A stretch of 64,000 bases of DNA from NCBI GenBank assembly GCA_944989445.1, contig CALYLW010000039.1:1981001-2045000 (forward strand), given 5' to 3'. This stretch comes from Ampullaceana balthica. Taxonomy: Eukaryota > Mollusca > Gastropoda > Lymnaeidae. Shown piece after piece: positions 36,484-46,769 of the stretch (the stretch's first letter is position 1; each line of letters starts with the position of its first letter). A model generated the notes under the pieces. That model saw only the letters and a list, made by a program, of their open reading frames with translations. It was not told the DNA's origin and did no database searches. The position numbers were made by a program, and so were the translations under genes.

Positions 36484-36669
36484 GTCCATCAGGTCAACAC
36501 TGTGTCCATCAGGTCAACACTCTGTCCATCAGATCAACACTGTGTCCATCAGGTCAACACTGTGTCCACCAGGTCAACACTGTGTCCACCGGGTCAACAC
36601 TGTGTCCATCAAGTCAACACTGTGTCCAAGTCAACACTGTGTCCGTCAGGTCAACACTGTGTCCATCAG
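36484..36669. repeat. Minisatellite, 20-bp unit, about 9 copies
   Basis: The unit is catcaggtcaacactgtgtc, one copy shortened (ccaagtcaac). Three plus-strand frames are open across it, as expected for this period and composition. Confidence 0.94.
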
Positions 36670-36925
36670 AGAAATACTAAATTAAAATCTAGGTCAACCA
36701 GCTGCGGCTTTAAGATTATCTTATCTCGTAAGATGGAGCCGCCACTTAGCTAATCTGGAGATACAAGGGACACAATCCGTACACGTATCCATGCCAACCG
36801 ATAAATAAATGTCATGTAAACAGCATGTCAGTGAAAGTTAGATTGCAAAGTTCCTCAGTGTCGCCATCCGATGGACTTAATTGGTTGTCATAGAAGTGTA
36901 CATTCAACACACATATGTTGTGTAT
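36670..36925. other. Unique spacer
   Basis: No recognised feature. Confidence 0.4.
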
Positions 36926-38138
36926 AGAAGACACAGACAGGTTATACACACATCTGATATGTATACAAGACAGACAGGTTATACACACATCTGATATGTA
37001 TACAAGACAGACAGGTTATACACACATCTGATATGTATACATGACACAGACATGTTATACACATGTCTGATATGTATATAAGACACAGACAGGTTATACA
37101 CACGTCTGATATGTATACAAGACACAGACATGTTATACACACATCTGATATGTATACAAGACAGACCGGTTATACACACGTCTGATATGTATACAAGACA
37201 CAGACATGTTATACACACATCTGATATGTATACAAGAAAGACATGTTATACACACGTCTGATATGCATACAAGACACAGACAGGTTATACACACATCTGA
37301 TATGTATACAAGACACAGACAGGTTATACACACATCTGATATGTATACATGACACAGACATGTTATACACACATCTGATATGTATACATGACACAGACAG
37401 GTTATACACACGTCTGATATGTATACAAGACACAGACATGTTATACACACGTCTGATATGTAAACAAGACACAGACAGGTTATACACACGTCTGATATGT
37501 ATATAAGACACAGACAGGTTATACACACATCTGATATGTATACATGACACAGACAGGTTATACGCACATCTGATATGTATACATGACACAGACAGGTTAT
37601 ACACACATCTGATATGTATACAAGACAGACAGGTTATACACACATCTGATATGTATACAAGACACAGACATGTTATACACACGTCTGATATGTATACAAG
37701 ACACAGACATGACAGACATGTTATACACACGTCTGATATGTAAACAAGACACAGACATGTTATACACACGTCTGATATGTATATAAGACACAGACATGTT
37801 ATACACACGTCTGATATGTATATAAGACACAGACAGGTTATACACACGTCTGATATGTATATAAGACACAGACATGTTATACACACATCTTATATGTATA
37901 TAAGACACAGACATGTTATACACACGTCTGATATGTATACAAGACAGACAGGTTATACACACGTCTGATATGTATACAAGACAGACAGGTTATACACACA
38001 TCTGATATGTATACAAGACACAGACATGTTATACACACGTCTGATATGTATACAAGACACAGACAGTTTATACACACATCTGATATGTATACAAGACACA
38101 GACAGGTTATACACACATCTGATATGTATACAAGACAG
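36926..38138. repeat. Minisatellite, 39-bp unit (some 37 bp), about 31 copies
   Basis: The unit is gacacagacaggttatacac + acatctgatatgtatacaa. Variants are agg/atg before ttatac, acatc/acgtc, and tacaag/tataag/tacatg. A 37-bp form lacks 'ca' (gacagacagg), which shifts frame, so the minus-strand frames (up to 225 codons, repeating RVYNLSVSCIHIR) are patchwork. One unit near 37,700 has a gacatgacagacatg duplication. Confidence 0.95.
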
Positions 38139-39178
38139 CGATAGGGTTATAAAGGACATGATAACTTTCTCACGAAGCGAGAGATCTTCCACTCATGCGT
38201 ATCTCATTGTTAAATAATTTGTGTTTAAAGTTATTTTTCCCAAGCTTGTCTTCGTGAGCCAAAGGAGGGCATGATCCCCAACAAAGTTTAACCTACATAG
38301 ATCAGTTGTCCTCCCAAATTCCCATCTCTCGGACGACGTGGGCGTCAGCCCTCTTAGACACTGTGAGGCTGACGGATGGACAGAGGCGTCGTAATGGGGA
38401 GGACGCGGCGAGCTGTCTAGATGGACAATACCTCCAGAGGGACAGAAAGGACTTTTGTCTTGGCTATTGTACTCAGTGGGCCGGGGGAGGCAACATGATA
38501 TGGGGGGAGGGGGAGGTGGTGTTAGGACCCGTGAGAACCGAAGTATAGAGGCAGATATCAGGGTTTGAGTCGAGGATTACTGATTTAAATAAGAGTACCC
38601 CATATCTCTCTCTCTCTCTCACTCCATATGTCCCTCCCTTTCCATTTACTCCGCCTCTCACTCCGTCTCACCATCTCTCTCTCTCACTCCATCTCTCCCT
38701 CCCTCTCCCTTTATTCCGCCTCTCTCCCCGTCTCTCTCTCCCTGCAACTCATCACCCATGTTCGAACACACTCACAATGTTCCTTTTTCAGCCGCGCAGA
38801 TATCTGACCGACGCCGCGCAGCAGTTTAGAGTTACCACACTGCAAATTTTGTAAAATGTTGCACAAAAAATGGATGCTGTGCAACTTTCCAAACGGACCA
38901 ACGAACCTTAGAGGGAACTTTTCCCACCCACACACTCCCATTTATTATTCCTCCCATCTCCACCCCCGCCCCATGTGGCGGGTCCCTGGACAGGTGCATC
39001 GCCATCAAGACCGAACCTCACCCGCTCCATGTTTATAAACATCCGATCGCCTGTGAAAATTGCCAGGCGAATCATGGCGGACAGGCACCGAGCCACCAGT
39101 GGACAGGTAAAGTGGGTCTTTACCTAGAGCCAGAGCTCAATGTCCTCAACATTACCTACCGTCGTCTTGGAGCTTTCT
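38139..39178. other. Unique sequence with a pyrimidine-rich tract
   Basis: About 1 kb. The stretch 38,600-38,750 is almost pure C/T on the plus strand and contains two imperfect copies of a roughly 65-70 bp segment (tctctctctcactccat...). Flanking DNA is GC-richer than average (38,300-38,560, 38,880-39,120) and contains short frames on both strands, none with recognisable domains. Confidence 0.45.
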
Positions 39179-39457
39179 GTACACATCGATACCTTTACAG
39201 TTTACAGACGTCGATTCCTGTACACATCGATACCTTTACAGTTTACAGACGTCGATTCCTGTACACATCGATATCTTTACAGTTTACAGACGTCGATTCA
39301 TGTACACATCGATACCTTTACAGTTTACAGACGTCGATTCCTGTACACATCGATACCTTTACAGTTTACAGACGTCGATTCCTGTACACATCGATACCTT
39401 TACAGTTTACAGACGTCGATTCCTGTACACATCGATACCTTTACAGACGTCGATTCC
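39179..39457. repeat. Minisatellite, 41-bp unit, about 6.5 copies
   Basis: The unit is acacatcgatacctttacag + tttacagacgtcgattcctgt. A period of 41 makes a 41-residue repeat cycling through all frames; two plus-strand frames are open at once. The last copy lacks tttacag. The following 39,458-39,580 contains diverged relatives (gcatcgagacctt, cgaaaccgttccagacgtcg). Confidence 0.95.
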
Positions 39458-40244
39458 ATATCTAACGTAACTTGGGAATTTATGATAGCATCGAGACCTT
39501 CTGAGATGTCGCCGCCTTATCTACTGTTACTTAGAGGTTTAGTTGAGTATCGAAACCGTTCCAGACGTCGACTCCTTGACCCCGGAGTCGCTGTTTCATC
39601 AATTAAAAAGTTTCCGATTCGGAGCGCATGTAAAACACTGACCAGTCAGGTCAGTGGGGGTGGGTAGGGGGAAAACGTGAAAAGGTTCAGGTAGGGGAGG
39701 GAAGGGGTTGTGGGGACGTGACCAGGGGCCAAGTGTAAAGGGAAAAGTGGGTAGGGGGGTAGTATAACGTTTTAAAGGAGTCTTCCAGTGAGTAGACAGG
39801 TGTGCAGCGTGGTTCAGACAGCCTGGAAGGGGTGAGGGGGTGGTGGTGAGGAGGCGTGTTGAAACTTTGTAAACACCAGAGTCTGGCCGTCAAGGTGTGC
39901 GGAGGAGGGCCGTCATTGTGTAGACTGGACACATGGTCAAAGCCACTGAGAGGCCTTTCAAATTATAAGCGTAGGCGGAATGGGGGGGGGGTAAATCCAC
40001 TGTCCATTTGAACAGCTACCAATAGCAGTTAGTGTAGGAGATAGCCCCAAACTTACTCCCCGAATGGCAGTTATAATCACCCCACATAAAAGTCCCCAAA
40101 TGTCAGTTATAATTATAATCACCACATATTTAAAGTCCCATCTTTATTAAATGATTTAAGATTGCTTATGTAAGAGAGATTATCTTATTAGAAACGCTTA
40201 ACGCATAATTGATGTACCCTACCTCTATCACTGTATGAAATAGC
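39458..40244. other. Unique sequence, G-rich in part, no gene seen
   Basis: Older diverged copies of the 41-bp repeat extend to about 39,580. The rest, including a G-rich plus strand at 39,655-39,860, has no recognised gene. Confidence 0.4.
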
Positions 40245-40322
40245 TATAGAAACATACCTATAGAAACATACCTATAGAAACATACCTATAGAAACATACC
40301 TATAGAAACATACCTATAGAAA
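40245..40322. repeat. Short tandem repeat, 14-bp unit, about 5.5 copies
   Basis: The unit is aaacatacctatag; copies identical. Confidence 0.95.
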
Positions 40323-41603
40323 CTAGTGAGCGCTGCTTCACTTGCCCCACAGGCCAGCACGGTCTCAAAGGGGAACTTTACTATTTTAACTCTATCATTA
40401 TTGTGCCCTAATTAAAATAAATGTGCCATAACTCTATCATTATTGTGCCCTAACTAAAATACATGTGCCATAACTCTATCAACTGGTAACCTAACTATTG
40501 TTATAATTGTTACCTAATGTGCTCTACGTCTATCATTGTGGTCTCACCATAAAACAATGTTTCTTTTTGCCCAAACCGATTAAGGGTGTGTTCTCAATGG
40601 TCACTTCTGACCATCCTTGTCCACCCAATCGAATGCCATTCCTATACACCTCTCTATGCCACTGTACTGAAACAACATGATAGCACGCACGTCTATGTCC
40701 GTGACATGTTTCTGGGTAAAATAAAAGACTGCCGCAATAAAACTCTGCAACGTTACGTCCATGGAAACATTCATGGCTATCAGGTCTAATAATAATTGGC
40801 GGTGACATTTCTGACAGCTTGGATGTCATGTGGTGAGATACGGACACAAAGAAAGTTTGTAACCCCCCCCCCAACAACCCCCTCCCACAACCAGACCCCT
40901 TCATAGGACAAACAGCGGAAGCGGATTTGTACTAGAAATCAGGTGCCAGGCCGGAAGTAGGGGGACATTAATGATGAGCAATGGCCACTTTATAGCAATG
41001 TCAAGGCCGTCTTTCACCTCTCAACACCCACGCACGTTCTGTTTAAATCTAGAATCCAGGTCTTGTACAATTGTTCGGCTTAGTTATGTATGTAATATTG
41101 TTAAGCTAAATTCTCTATGTGCATACCTTATTGGCTAAGTCCTATTGTATAATGTGTTATACGCCTGAATTGTATACGTGTTGTTAAGCTAGAATTTCTA
41201 AGCAACAGCGTAGCGCAGGTTTCTGCTCCACTGGACAAATGCGGAGTGGTACCACAAGTTAGTATCAATCGTATTAGTCATTTCAGTCTTAAGGACACAC
41301 AAAGCTAGATTGTGTCTATCTTAGTCAATCTTAGTGTACTAATCTTTTTATTGATTAATTTCTACAGTACCTCCATCTAATGAACGTGTACTCTAGCAAC
41401 ACATAGAGTATCTTAAAGTCTGTTTAATACATTGTCTATAATAGCAAGCAGAACTTTTCGAAAGCCTGAATCTGATTCCGTCCATCTTCAAAAAAAATAA
41501 TAATAATATAGTTTCTGGACGTATTAATTCATGATTGGATAATTTTTTATTGAGCTCCAGCCAATTATTAAATCCACTACATGAGATAAACGTTGATTGA
41601 TTC
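40323..41603. other. Unique sequence, no gene assigned
   Basis: About 1.3 kb. At 40,385-40,480 a roughly 53-bp segment (taactctatcattattgtgc..) occurs twice with a partial third copy. A 123-codon minus-strand frame at 40,533-40,904 is non-repetitive but I recognise nothing in it; its upstream end runs through a G/C homopolymer. Not called as a gene. Confidence 0.4.
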
Positions 41604-41718
41604 GTTATGTTTGTAAACAATTGACGGCATTCACAGCTTTATACAGAGTCGTATAAGTACGTTATGTTTGTAAACAATTGACGGCATTCACAGCTTTATA
41701 CAGAGTCGTCTAAGTACG
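41604..41718. repeat. Direct duplication, 57-bp unit, 2 copies
   Basis: The segment gttatgtttgtaaacaattg...gagtcgt(a/c)taagtac occurs twice in tandem with one or two differences. Confidence 0.95.
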
Positions 41719-41934
41719 TAGCATTTCACCCAATAGTTAACATACGGTAAAAATCATTATCGCGACGGTCTCTCCTGTTGATGCAAGATCCGTGTCAGCT
41801 CCGGTGAAGCTATGTTCATATGTTGGACACTTTCACAATCTCGCTGCACTAATAGTAATCACCAGTTTTCATCTGTACGTTCGGCCATTAACGTATGTCG
41901 TTCAAGTCACTGTAAGTTGTTGAGCCTGGTACAC

Positions 41935-42190
41935 CAATTTTCGCTTCTAAAACAACAACAGCAGCGGCTGGGGGCATAGGCGGCGCGCGAGGCCTGGTGC
42001 AACAATGACCCCACGGGGTCCCACTAGATAAGATCAATTCTTGCGCAAACTCAGTAGTGCAATATCTGCCGGCTCTTTTGTTACTAAAATATTGTCTCAA
42101 GTCTGAAACGCGGGGGGCCCCCTAAGCGCTGGGCCTGGGGCGATTGCCCCAGCTGCCACCCCCAAAGGCCGCTCCCAGCTGGGGGTACCA
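41935..42190. mobile_element. Possible decayed hAT-like GC-rich element
   Basis: Left portion gggggcataggcggcgcgcg and aggcctggtgcaac, and right portion ggggggccccctaagcgctg followed by ctgccacccccaaaggccg, resemble the GC-rich ends of animal hAT non-autonomous elements. The ends do not pair well and no target duplication is clear. Composition differs sharply from the AT-rich neighbours. Confidence 0.35.
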
Positions 42191-42470
42191 GCACAATTCA
42201 GCACATCCGTGTCACGTTCTCAAACAACTTCAGCGCGGGATCTAGGCTTTTTACAGGACTAAAATTATTTCACATTCTTTTTCCGTCAACAATTTTTAAC
42301 ATATTTGAAGTTCTTATAGTCTACAATTTAAAAGATTTGTCGTTTGTGTACTTTTTAAGATCAATTATCCAGTTTAATTTTCCCCAAACCCAAAAAGGTT
42401 ACAATGCAATCAATAATAAAAGACCAATGGGCCAATACGAATATTTAATATATGCGTCACGTGTAGGACT
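42191..42470. other. AT-rich unique sequence
   Basis: Nothing recognisable. Confidence 0.4.
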
Positions 42471-42716
42471 TGAGAACTGACCAATGAGAACTGACCAATG
42501 GTAAGTGTGAGGAGAACTGACCAATGGTAAGTGTGAGGAGAACTGACCAATGGGAAGTGTGAGGAGAACTGACCAATGGTAAGTATGAGGAGAACTGACG
42601 AATGGGAAGTGTGAGGAGAACTGACCAATGGTAAGTATGAGGAGAACTGACCAATGGGAAGTGTGAGGAGAAAAGACCAATTGAAATATAAGTAGAATTG
42701 ACCAATCGAAAGGGAA
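42471..42716. repeat. Minisatellite, 26-bp unit, about 9 copies
   Basis: The unit is gagaactgaccaatgggaag + tgtgag, alternating with ggtaag and tatgag variants. Edge copies are diverged. Three minus-strand frames are open across it. Confidence 0.94.
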
Positions 42717-43411
42717 GTAAATCACTTTCGAATGGGCCAAGTCCAGTGATTAGGATCTACTCAAATTTCCAAAAATCTAATTTAAAACTGTCTTGATAAG
42801 GTCAATAATAATCGAGCGATATTTGCTGAGATTATTTCAAGTGCATTGTTAAATACCGTGGCTCGTCACACTGTCGCATTGCTGCGTCACCAGGGAAGGG
42901 AAATATCGTCGTGGACATAAAGGGTTGGTGTTCTCTTATATCCAGGAAACTGGTGTGGGGGGGGGGAGGGGTAGGAACTCAGATATTTACATTATACCTC
43001 GTATCGAATGAAACGCCTTATTATTCCAGAAACACTCAGGGTAACCGCTCAATAGGTGTGTATACAAAATATTCAAAACTTGTGTATAATTATATTCCCA
43101 CTTTTTATATTGTTTGGTATCAGTATATCAGAATCTCAGTACGCCACCAATAGGAAAATTGGTTACAAATAAAGAAAACAATGGCCGGTCAGGGTTATTT
43201 GGTACTTGGTTATCATTTAATAACAACAATACAGAGATTTTCTCTCTTCGGTTTTCTCTGGAGTTTAAATGTGATATAAGATCATAAGCTCATACTAACT
43301 GTGGGAAAAGTCACGTGATTTCCCCCACTTGCAGCGTAGCTAAATCAACAAACAGAACGGTGATTGGAGACTTATTTGTAAGATTATGATATATGTCATA
43401 CAAGTGAAACG
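42717..43411. other. Unique sequence, no gene seen
   Basis: About 0.7 kb with a G-run near 42,957. No exon recognised. Confidence 0.4.
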
Positions 43412-43452
43412 GCAAGTAGTGACGCAAGTAGTGACGCAAGTAGTGACGTAAG
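43412..43452. repeat. Short tandem repeat, 12-bp unit, about 3 copies
   Basis: The unit is gcaagtagtgac. Confidence 0.9.
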
Positions 43453-43495
43453 CATTTACAATTTATCTTTTTATAACTCAGTCGTTATTTTCCAA

Positions 43496-43725
43496 AACCA
43501 TTGAATACTTTAGAAGCAGGCAAAAGGTGAATCTCTGTGTGAGAACCATTGATACTTTAGAAGCAGGCAAAAAGTGAACCTCTGTGTGAGAACCATTGAT
43601 AATTTAGAACCCATCAAAAAATGAACCTCTGAGTGAGAACCATTGATACTTTAGAAGCCAACAAAGAGTGAACCTGTGTGAGAACCATTGATACTTTAGA
43701 AGCCAGCAAAAAATGAACCTCTGAG
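43496..43725. repeat. Tandem repeat, about 47-49 bp unit, about 5 copies
   Basis: Each copy contains accattgatactttagaagc, then caggcaaaaagtgaacctct and gtgtgaga. Copies are 85-95% alike by eye; small indels at gtgtgagag. Confidence 0.92.
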
Positions 43726-44031
43726 CAAGAAAAGTTACGTCCCAAGAAGTTCAAAGGCACAAGTCTCGGGACGTGTGACGTGCTGCAAATATTTCTAATA
43801 ACTATTTTTAGCTCGTTAGATTTGAGTGGTGGGATCGGCTGCAACTTAATTCTAGACTCTGGACCAGACCGACACATCACAAGGAACGTTCCAATATGTA
43901 GCAATACATGGACAGAGTAACAGGTGATTGACTATTGACAAAGTAACAAAACATTTATCTCAACATAATAATCTCAATCAATTTCCGTTAGATAGGCGCG
44001 TTTCCCTAAGTGGAAGTCCGAGTGTCCTCTA
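43726..44031. other. Unique spacer
   Basis: No recognised feature. Confidence 0.4.
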
Positions 44032-44190
44032 ATGTTGATCCGAAGGTCCTACAACGTTGGTCCGAAGGTCCTACAAAGTTGGTCGGAACGCCCTACAACG
44101 TTGGTCCGAAGGTCCTACAACGTTTGTCTGAAGGTCCTACAACGTTGGTCCGAGCGCCATACAACAATGGTGCAAAGTCCCTACAATCTC
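44032..44190. repeat. Minisatellite, 22-bp unit, about 7 copies
   Basis: The unit is gttggtccgaaggtcctaca + ac, with gtcggaacgcc and gagcgcc variants. Confidence 0.93.
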
Positions 44191-44519
44191 AAACTTGATA
44201 AATTTAGAGAAAGTTGAAAAAACATTTTTTTAAATGTGACCAGCAAGGATTTAATAGTTCACTGAATACTTTGGCAGTGTTATTGGAGAACATATTTGGA
44301 CCTGTTGCACGGTCCACGTCAGGTAAAAGAGAACTAAATAACCTGACTTAAGCAGATTAACCACACAAAAAACCCTCAAAAAGCGAAACTTTGCCTGGTC
44401 CGTAACAATTTTCAGAATTAAAAACTTCGGATGCAAATCTCACTGTCTCGAGTGTCAGGTAGATAAATTGAGCTGCCAACAGCGTGTACGTCACTTTGAG
44501 TTGACACAAGGTCGGCTGT
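44191..44519. other. Unique spacer
   Basis: No recognised feature. Confidence 0.4.
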
Positions 44520-44910
44520 TGCATATATACAGTTAGGGAACAATTCTTCTGTAGCATATAAACAGTTGGGGAACAATTCTTCTGTAACAGTTGGGGAACA
44601 ATTCTTCGGTAGCAAATTAACAGTTGGGGAACTATCCTTCTGTAGCATATAAACAGTTGGGGAACTATCCTTCTGTAACAGTTGGGGAACAATTCTTCTG
44701 TAGCATATAAACAGTTGGGGAACTATCCTTCTGTAGCATATAAACAGTTGGGGAACTATCCTTCTGTAACAGTTGGGGAACAATTCTTCTGTAGCAAATT
44801 AACAGTTGGGGAACTATCCTTCTGTAACAGTTGGGGAACAATTCTTCTGTAACAGTTGGGGAACAATTCTTCTGTAGCATATTTACATGTATATACAGTT
44901 TGGGAACAAT
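44520..44910. repeat. Compound minisatellite, 22-bp and 33-bp units, about 14 copies
   Basis: The core is cagttggggaacaattcttc (or ggaactatccttc) followed by tgtaa (short unit) or tgtagcatataaa (long unit). The two forms are interspersed and produce several overlapping minus-strand frames. Confidence 0.94.
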
Positions 44911-45208
44911 TGATAGCTCGACATGATATACACCAACTGAGGTGGTAAGTGCAAAACGTTGAAAACATAATTTTAAGCATTTGGATTATAACAACTAAAG
45001 GTCAGTGTGACATGAACACTAATTCCAGATTATATCGTCCTCAGCTGAGGCCCCCCCCCACTCGCCGTTAATGTTTATTATGTTATGTTTCTATTTTTAA
45101 ATATTTGTTTTTTTAAATAAAGAATTGATAAAATTTTTAGTATAAGGTTCTTAGTAATGGATGAAGACATCAGATGACAGGGAATGAAATAATCAATAGG
45201 ACATGTTG
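44911..45208. other. Unique spacer
   Basis: AT-rich with a C-run at 45,050. No recognised feature. Confidence 0.4.
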
Positions 45209-45530
45209 ATTACTTTAGACTTTAGGTGATGCTCTTTTGTCAAGATTGACTACTTTAGACTTTAGGTGATGCTCTTTTGTCAAGATTGACTACTTTAGAC
45301 TTTAGGTGATGCTCTTTTGTCAAGATTGACTACTTTAGACTTTAGGTGATGCTCTTTTGTCAAGATTGACTACTTTAGACTTTAGGTGATGCTCTTTTGT
45401 CAAGATTGACTTCTTTAGACTTTAGGTGATGCTCTTTTGTCAAGATTGACTACTTTAGACTTTAGGTGATGCTCTTTTGTAAAGATTGACTACATTAGAC
45501 TTTAGATGATGTTCTTTAGTCACACATCGC
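45209..45530. repeat. Minisatellite, 40-bp unit, about 8 copies
   Basis: The unit is gactactttagactttaggt + gatgctcttttgtcaagatt. Central copies are identical; only end copies differ. Confidence 0.96.
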
Positions 45531-45682
45531 AGATGACTGTCTACATGGAATTCTCTCCAAAGAAATGTATCCAATGTTTCTTAACAACTGCTATTTACAG
45601 CACGGGTGTCTATTTGGTAATGAGATAAAATCGTAATTGGCAAATTATGTTTTAGTACATACATACATATTTATTTACTCAC
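45531..45682 (-). other. Sequence downstream of the candidate exon (putative intron 5' side)
   Basis: AT-rich unique sequence. If the exon at 45,683-45,830 is real, this is the start of the following intron on the minus strand. Confidence 0.35.
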
Positions 45683-45830
45683 CAATGGAAGCCTCATCGG
45701 TCTAGATCCAAACAAAGACTGTTTGACCTTTGACATGGTGTAGCTATTTCCGAATCCGCTGGTCTCACCAAAAAAATCCAAGTTTTCGTAGCAGTAGTCA
45801 GGGTGATACGCAGTTTCCAGTTCCATATTC
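45683..45830 (-). CDS. Candidate internal exon (148 bp, about 49 codons), unknown protein
   Basis: Read on the minus strand, the segment is preceded by ccactgtttacag and followed by gtgagtaaat, a good 3' splice site and a near-consensus 5' splice site. Between them the frame is open: it enters on the third base of a codon and ends on a codon boundary, giving 49 full codons plus one base. The peptide is non-repetitive and compositionally ordinary, with Y/F/E-rich start (NMELETAYHPDYCYENLDFF) and basic end (SRPMRLPL). GC content and codon use are more gene-like than in surrounding AT-rich DNA. I cannot name the family. Neighbouring exons are not visible, so introns would be long. Immediately upstream on the minus strand is a 20-bp minisatellite. 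A pseudo-exon or a chance open segment remains possible. Confidence 0.5.
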
Positions 45831-45847
45831 CTGTAAACAGTGGAACA

Positions 45848-46010
45848 TAGTGAGGCATGGTTAAACACAGTGAGATACGGTTAAACGCAGTGAAGCACGG
45901 TTAAACATAGTGAGGCTCGGTTAAACATAGTGAGGCTCGGTTAAACATAGTGAGATACTGTTAAACATAGTGAGACACGGTTAAACATAGTGAGGCACGG
46001 TTAAACATAG
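45848..46010. repeat. Minisatellite, 20-bp unit, about 8 copies, next to the candidate exon
   Basis: The unit is tagtgaggcacggttaaaca. It begins within about 20 bp of the putative 3' splice site of the candidate exon, so in transcript orientation it would occupy the branch-point region of the upstream intron. Each copy then contains tttaac and ctcac motifs. Confidence 0.94.
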
Positions 46011-46075
46011 TGTGACTTCAGGTTTTATTCCTCAAATCACTAGGTTGACTTAAAGAAAACTGATGCAAAGGGGCA

Positions 46076-46630
46076 TCACCATATATGGCAGGATGTTACA
46101 AAGGGCTTACACAATATATAGAAGAATGTTACAAAGGGCTTACACGATATATAGAAGAATGTTACAAAGGGCTTACACAATATATAGAAGAATGTTACAA
46201 AGGGCTTACACAATATATAGAAGAATGTTACAAAGGGCTTACACGATATATAGAAGAATGTTACAAAGGGCTTACACAATATATAGAGGAATGTTACAAA
46301 GGGCTTACACGATATATAGAAGAATGTTACAAAGGGCTTACACAATATATAGAAGAATGTTACAAAGGGCTTACACAATATATAGAAGAATGTTACAAAG
46401 GGCTTACACGATATATAGAAGAATGTTACAAAGGGCTTACACGATATATAGAAGAATGTTACAAAGGGCTTACACAATATATAGAAGAATGTTACAAAGG
46501 GCTTACACGATATATAGAAGAATGTTACAAAGGGCTTACACGATATATAGAAGAATGTTACAAAGGGCTTACACAATATATAGAAGAATGTTACAAAGGG
46601 CTTACACGATATATAGAAGAATGTTGTTAC
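46076..46630. repeat. Minisatellite, 33-bp unit, about 17 copies
   Basis: The unit is gaatgttacaaagggcttac + acgatatatagaa, with acaatatatag alternating with acgatatatag. Two plus-strand frames (208 and 188 codons) and one minus-strand frame (194 codons) are open simultaneously, an effect of a 33-bp period without stops. The only other variant is gaggaatg in one copy. Not coding by any independent evidence. Confidence 0.96.
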
Positions 46631-46769
46631 AAGGGGACCTTTATAATTTAAACATTGCATACTTTAGCTTAAGGTCCTTCTTTATATGAACTGCAATGTA
46701 AAATGTGTGTCGAACGGAAAACTTGTAAATAAATTCGAATTACGATAGAATCCCTAGAATGAAGTGGAA
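46631..46769. other. Unique spacer
   Basis: AT-rich; no recognised feature. Confidence 0.4.

Noticed and set aside
36942..38192. Apparent cysteine-rich repeat protein (CITCLCLVYISDV) on the minus strand
   Set aside because: Units of 39 and 37 bp are mixed, so the frame changes repeatedly; it is patchwork translation of an array.
40533..40904. 123-codon minus-strand frame
   Set aside because: Start lies by a C/G homopolymer and no domain is recognisable; left as unassigned.
46063..46689. A 208-codon plus-strand frame repeating RMLQRAYTIYR
   Set aside because: Another plus frame and a minus frame of similar length are open over the same array, so openness follows from the 33-bp period.
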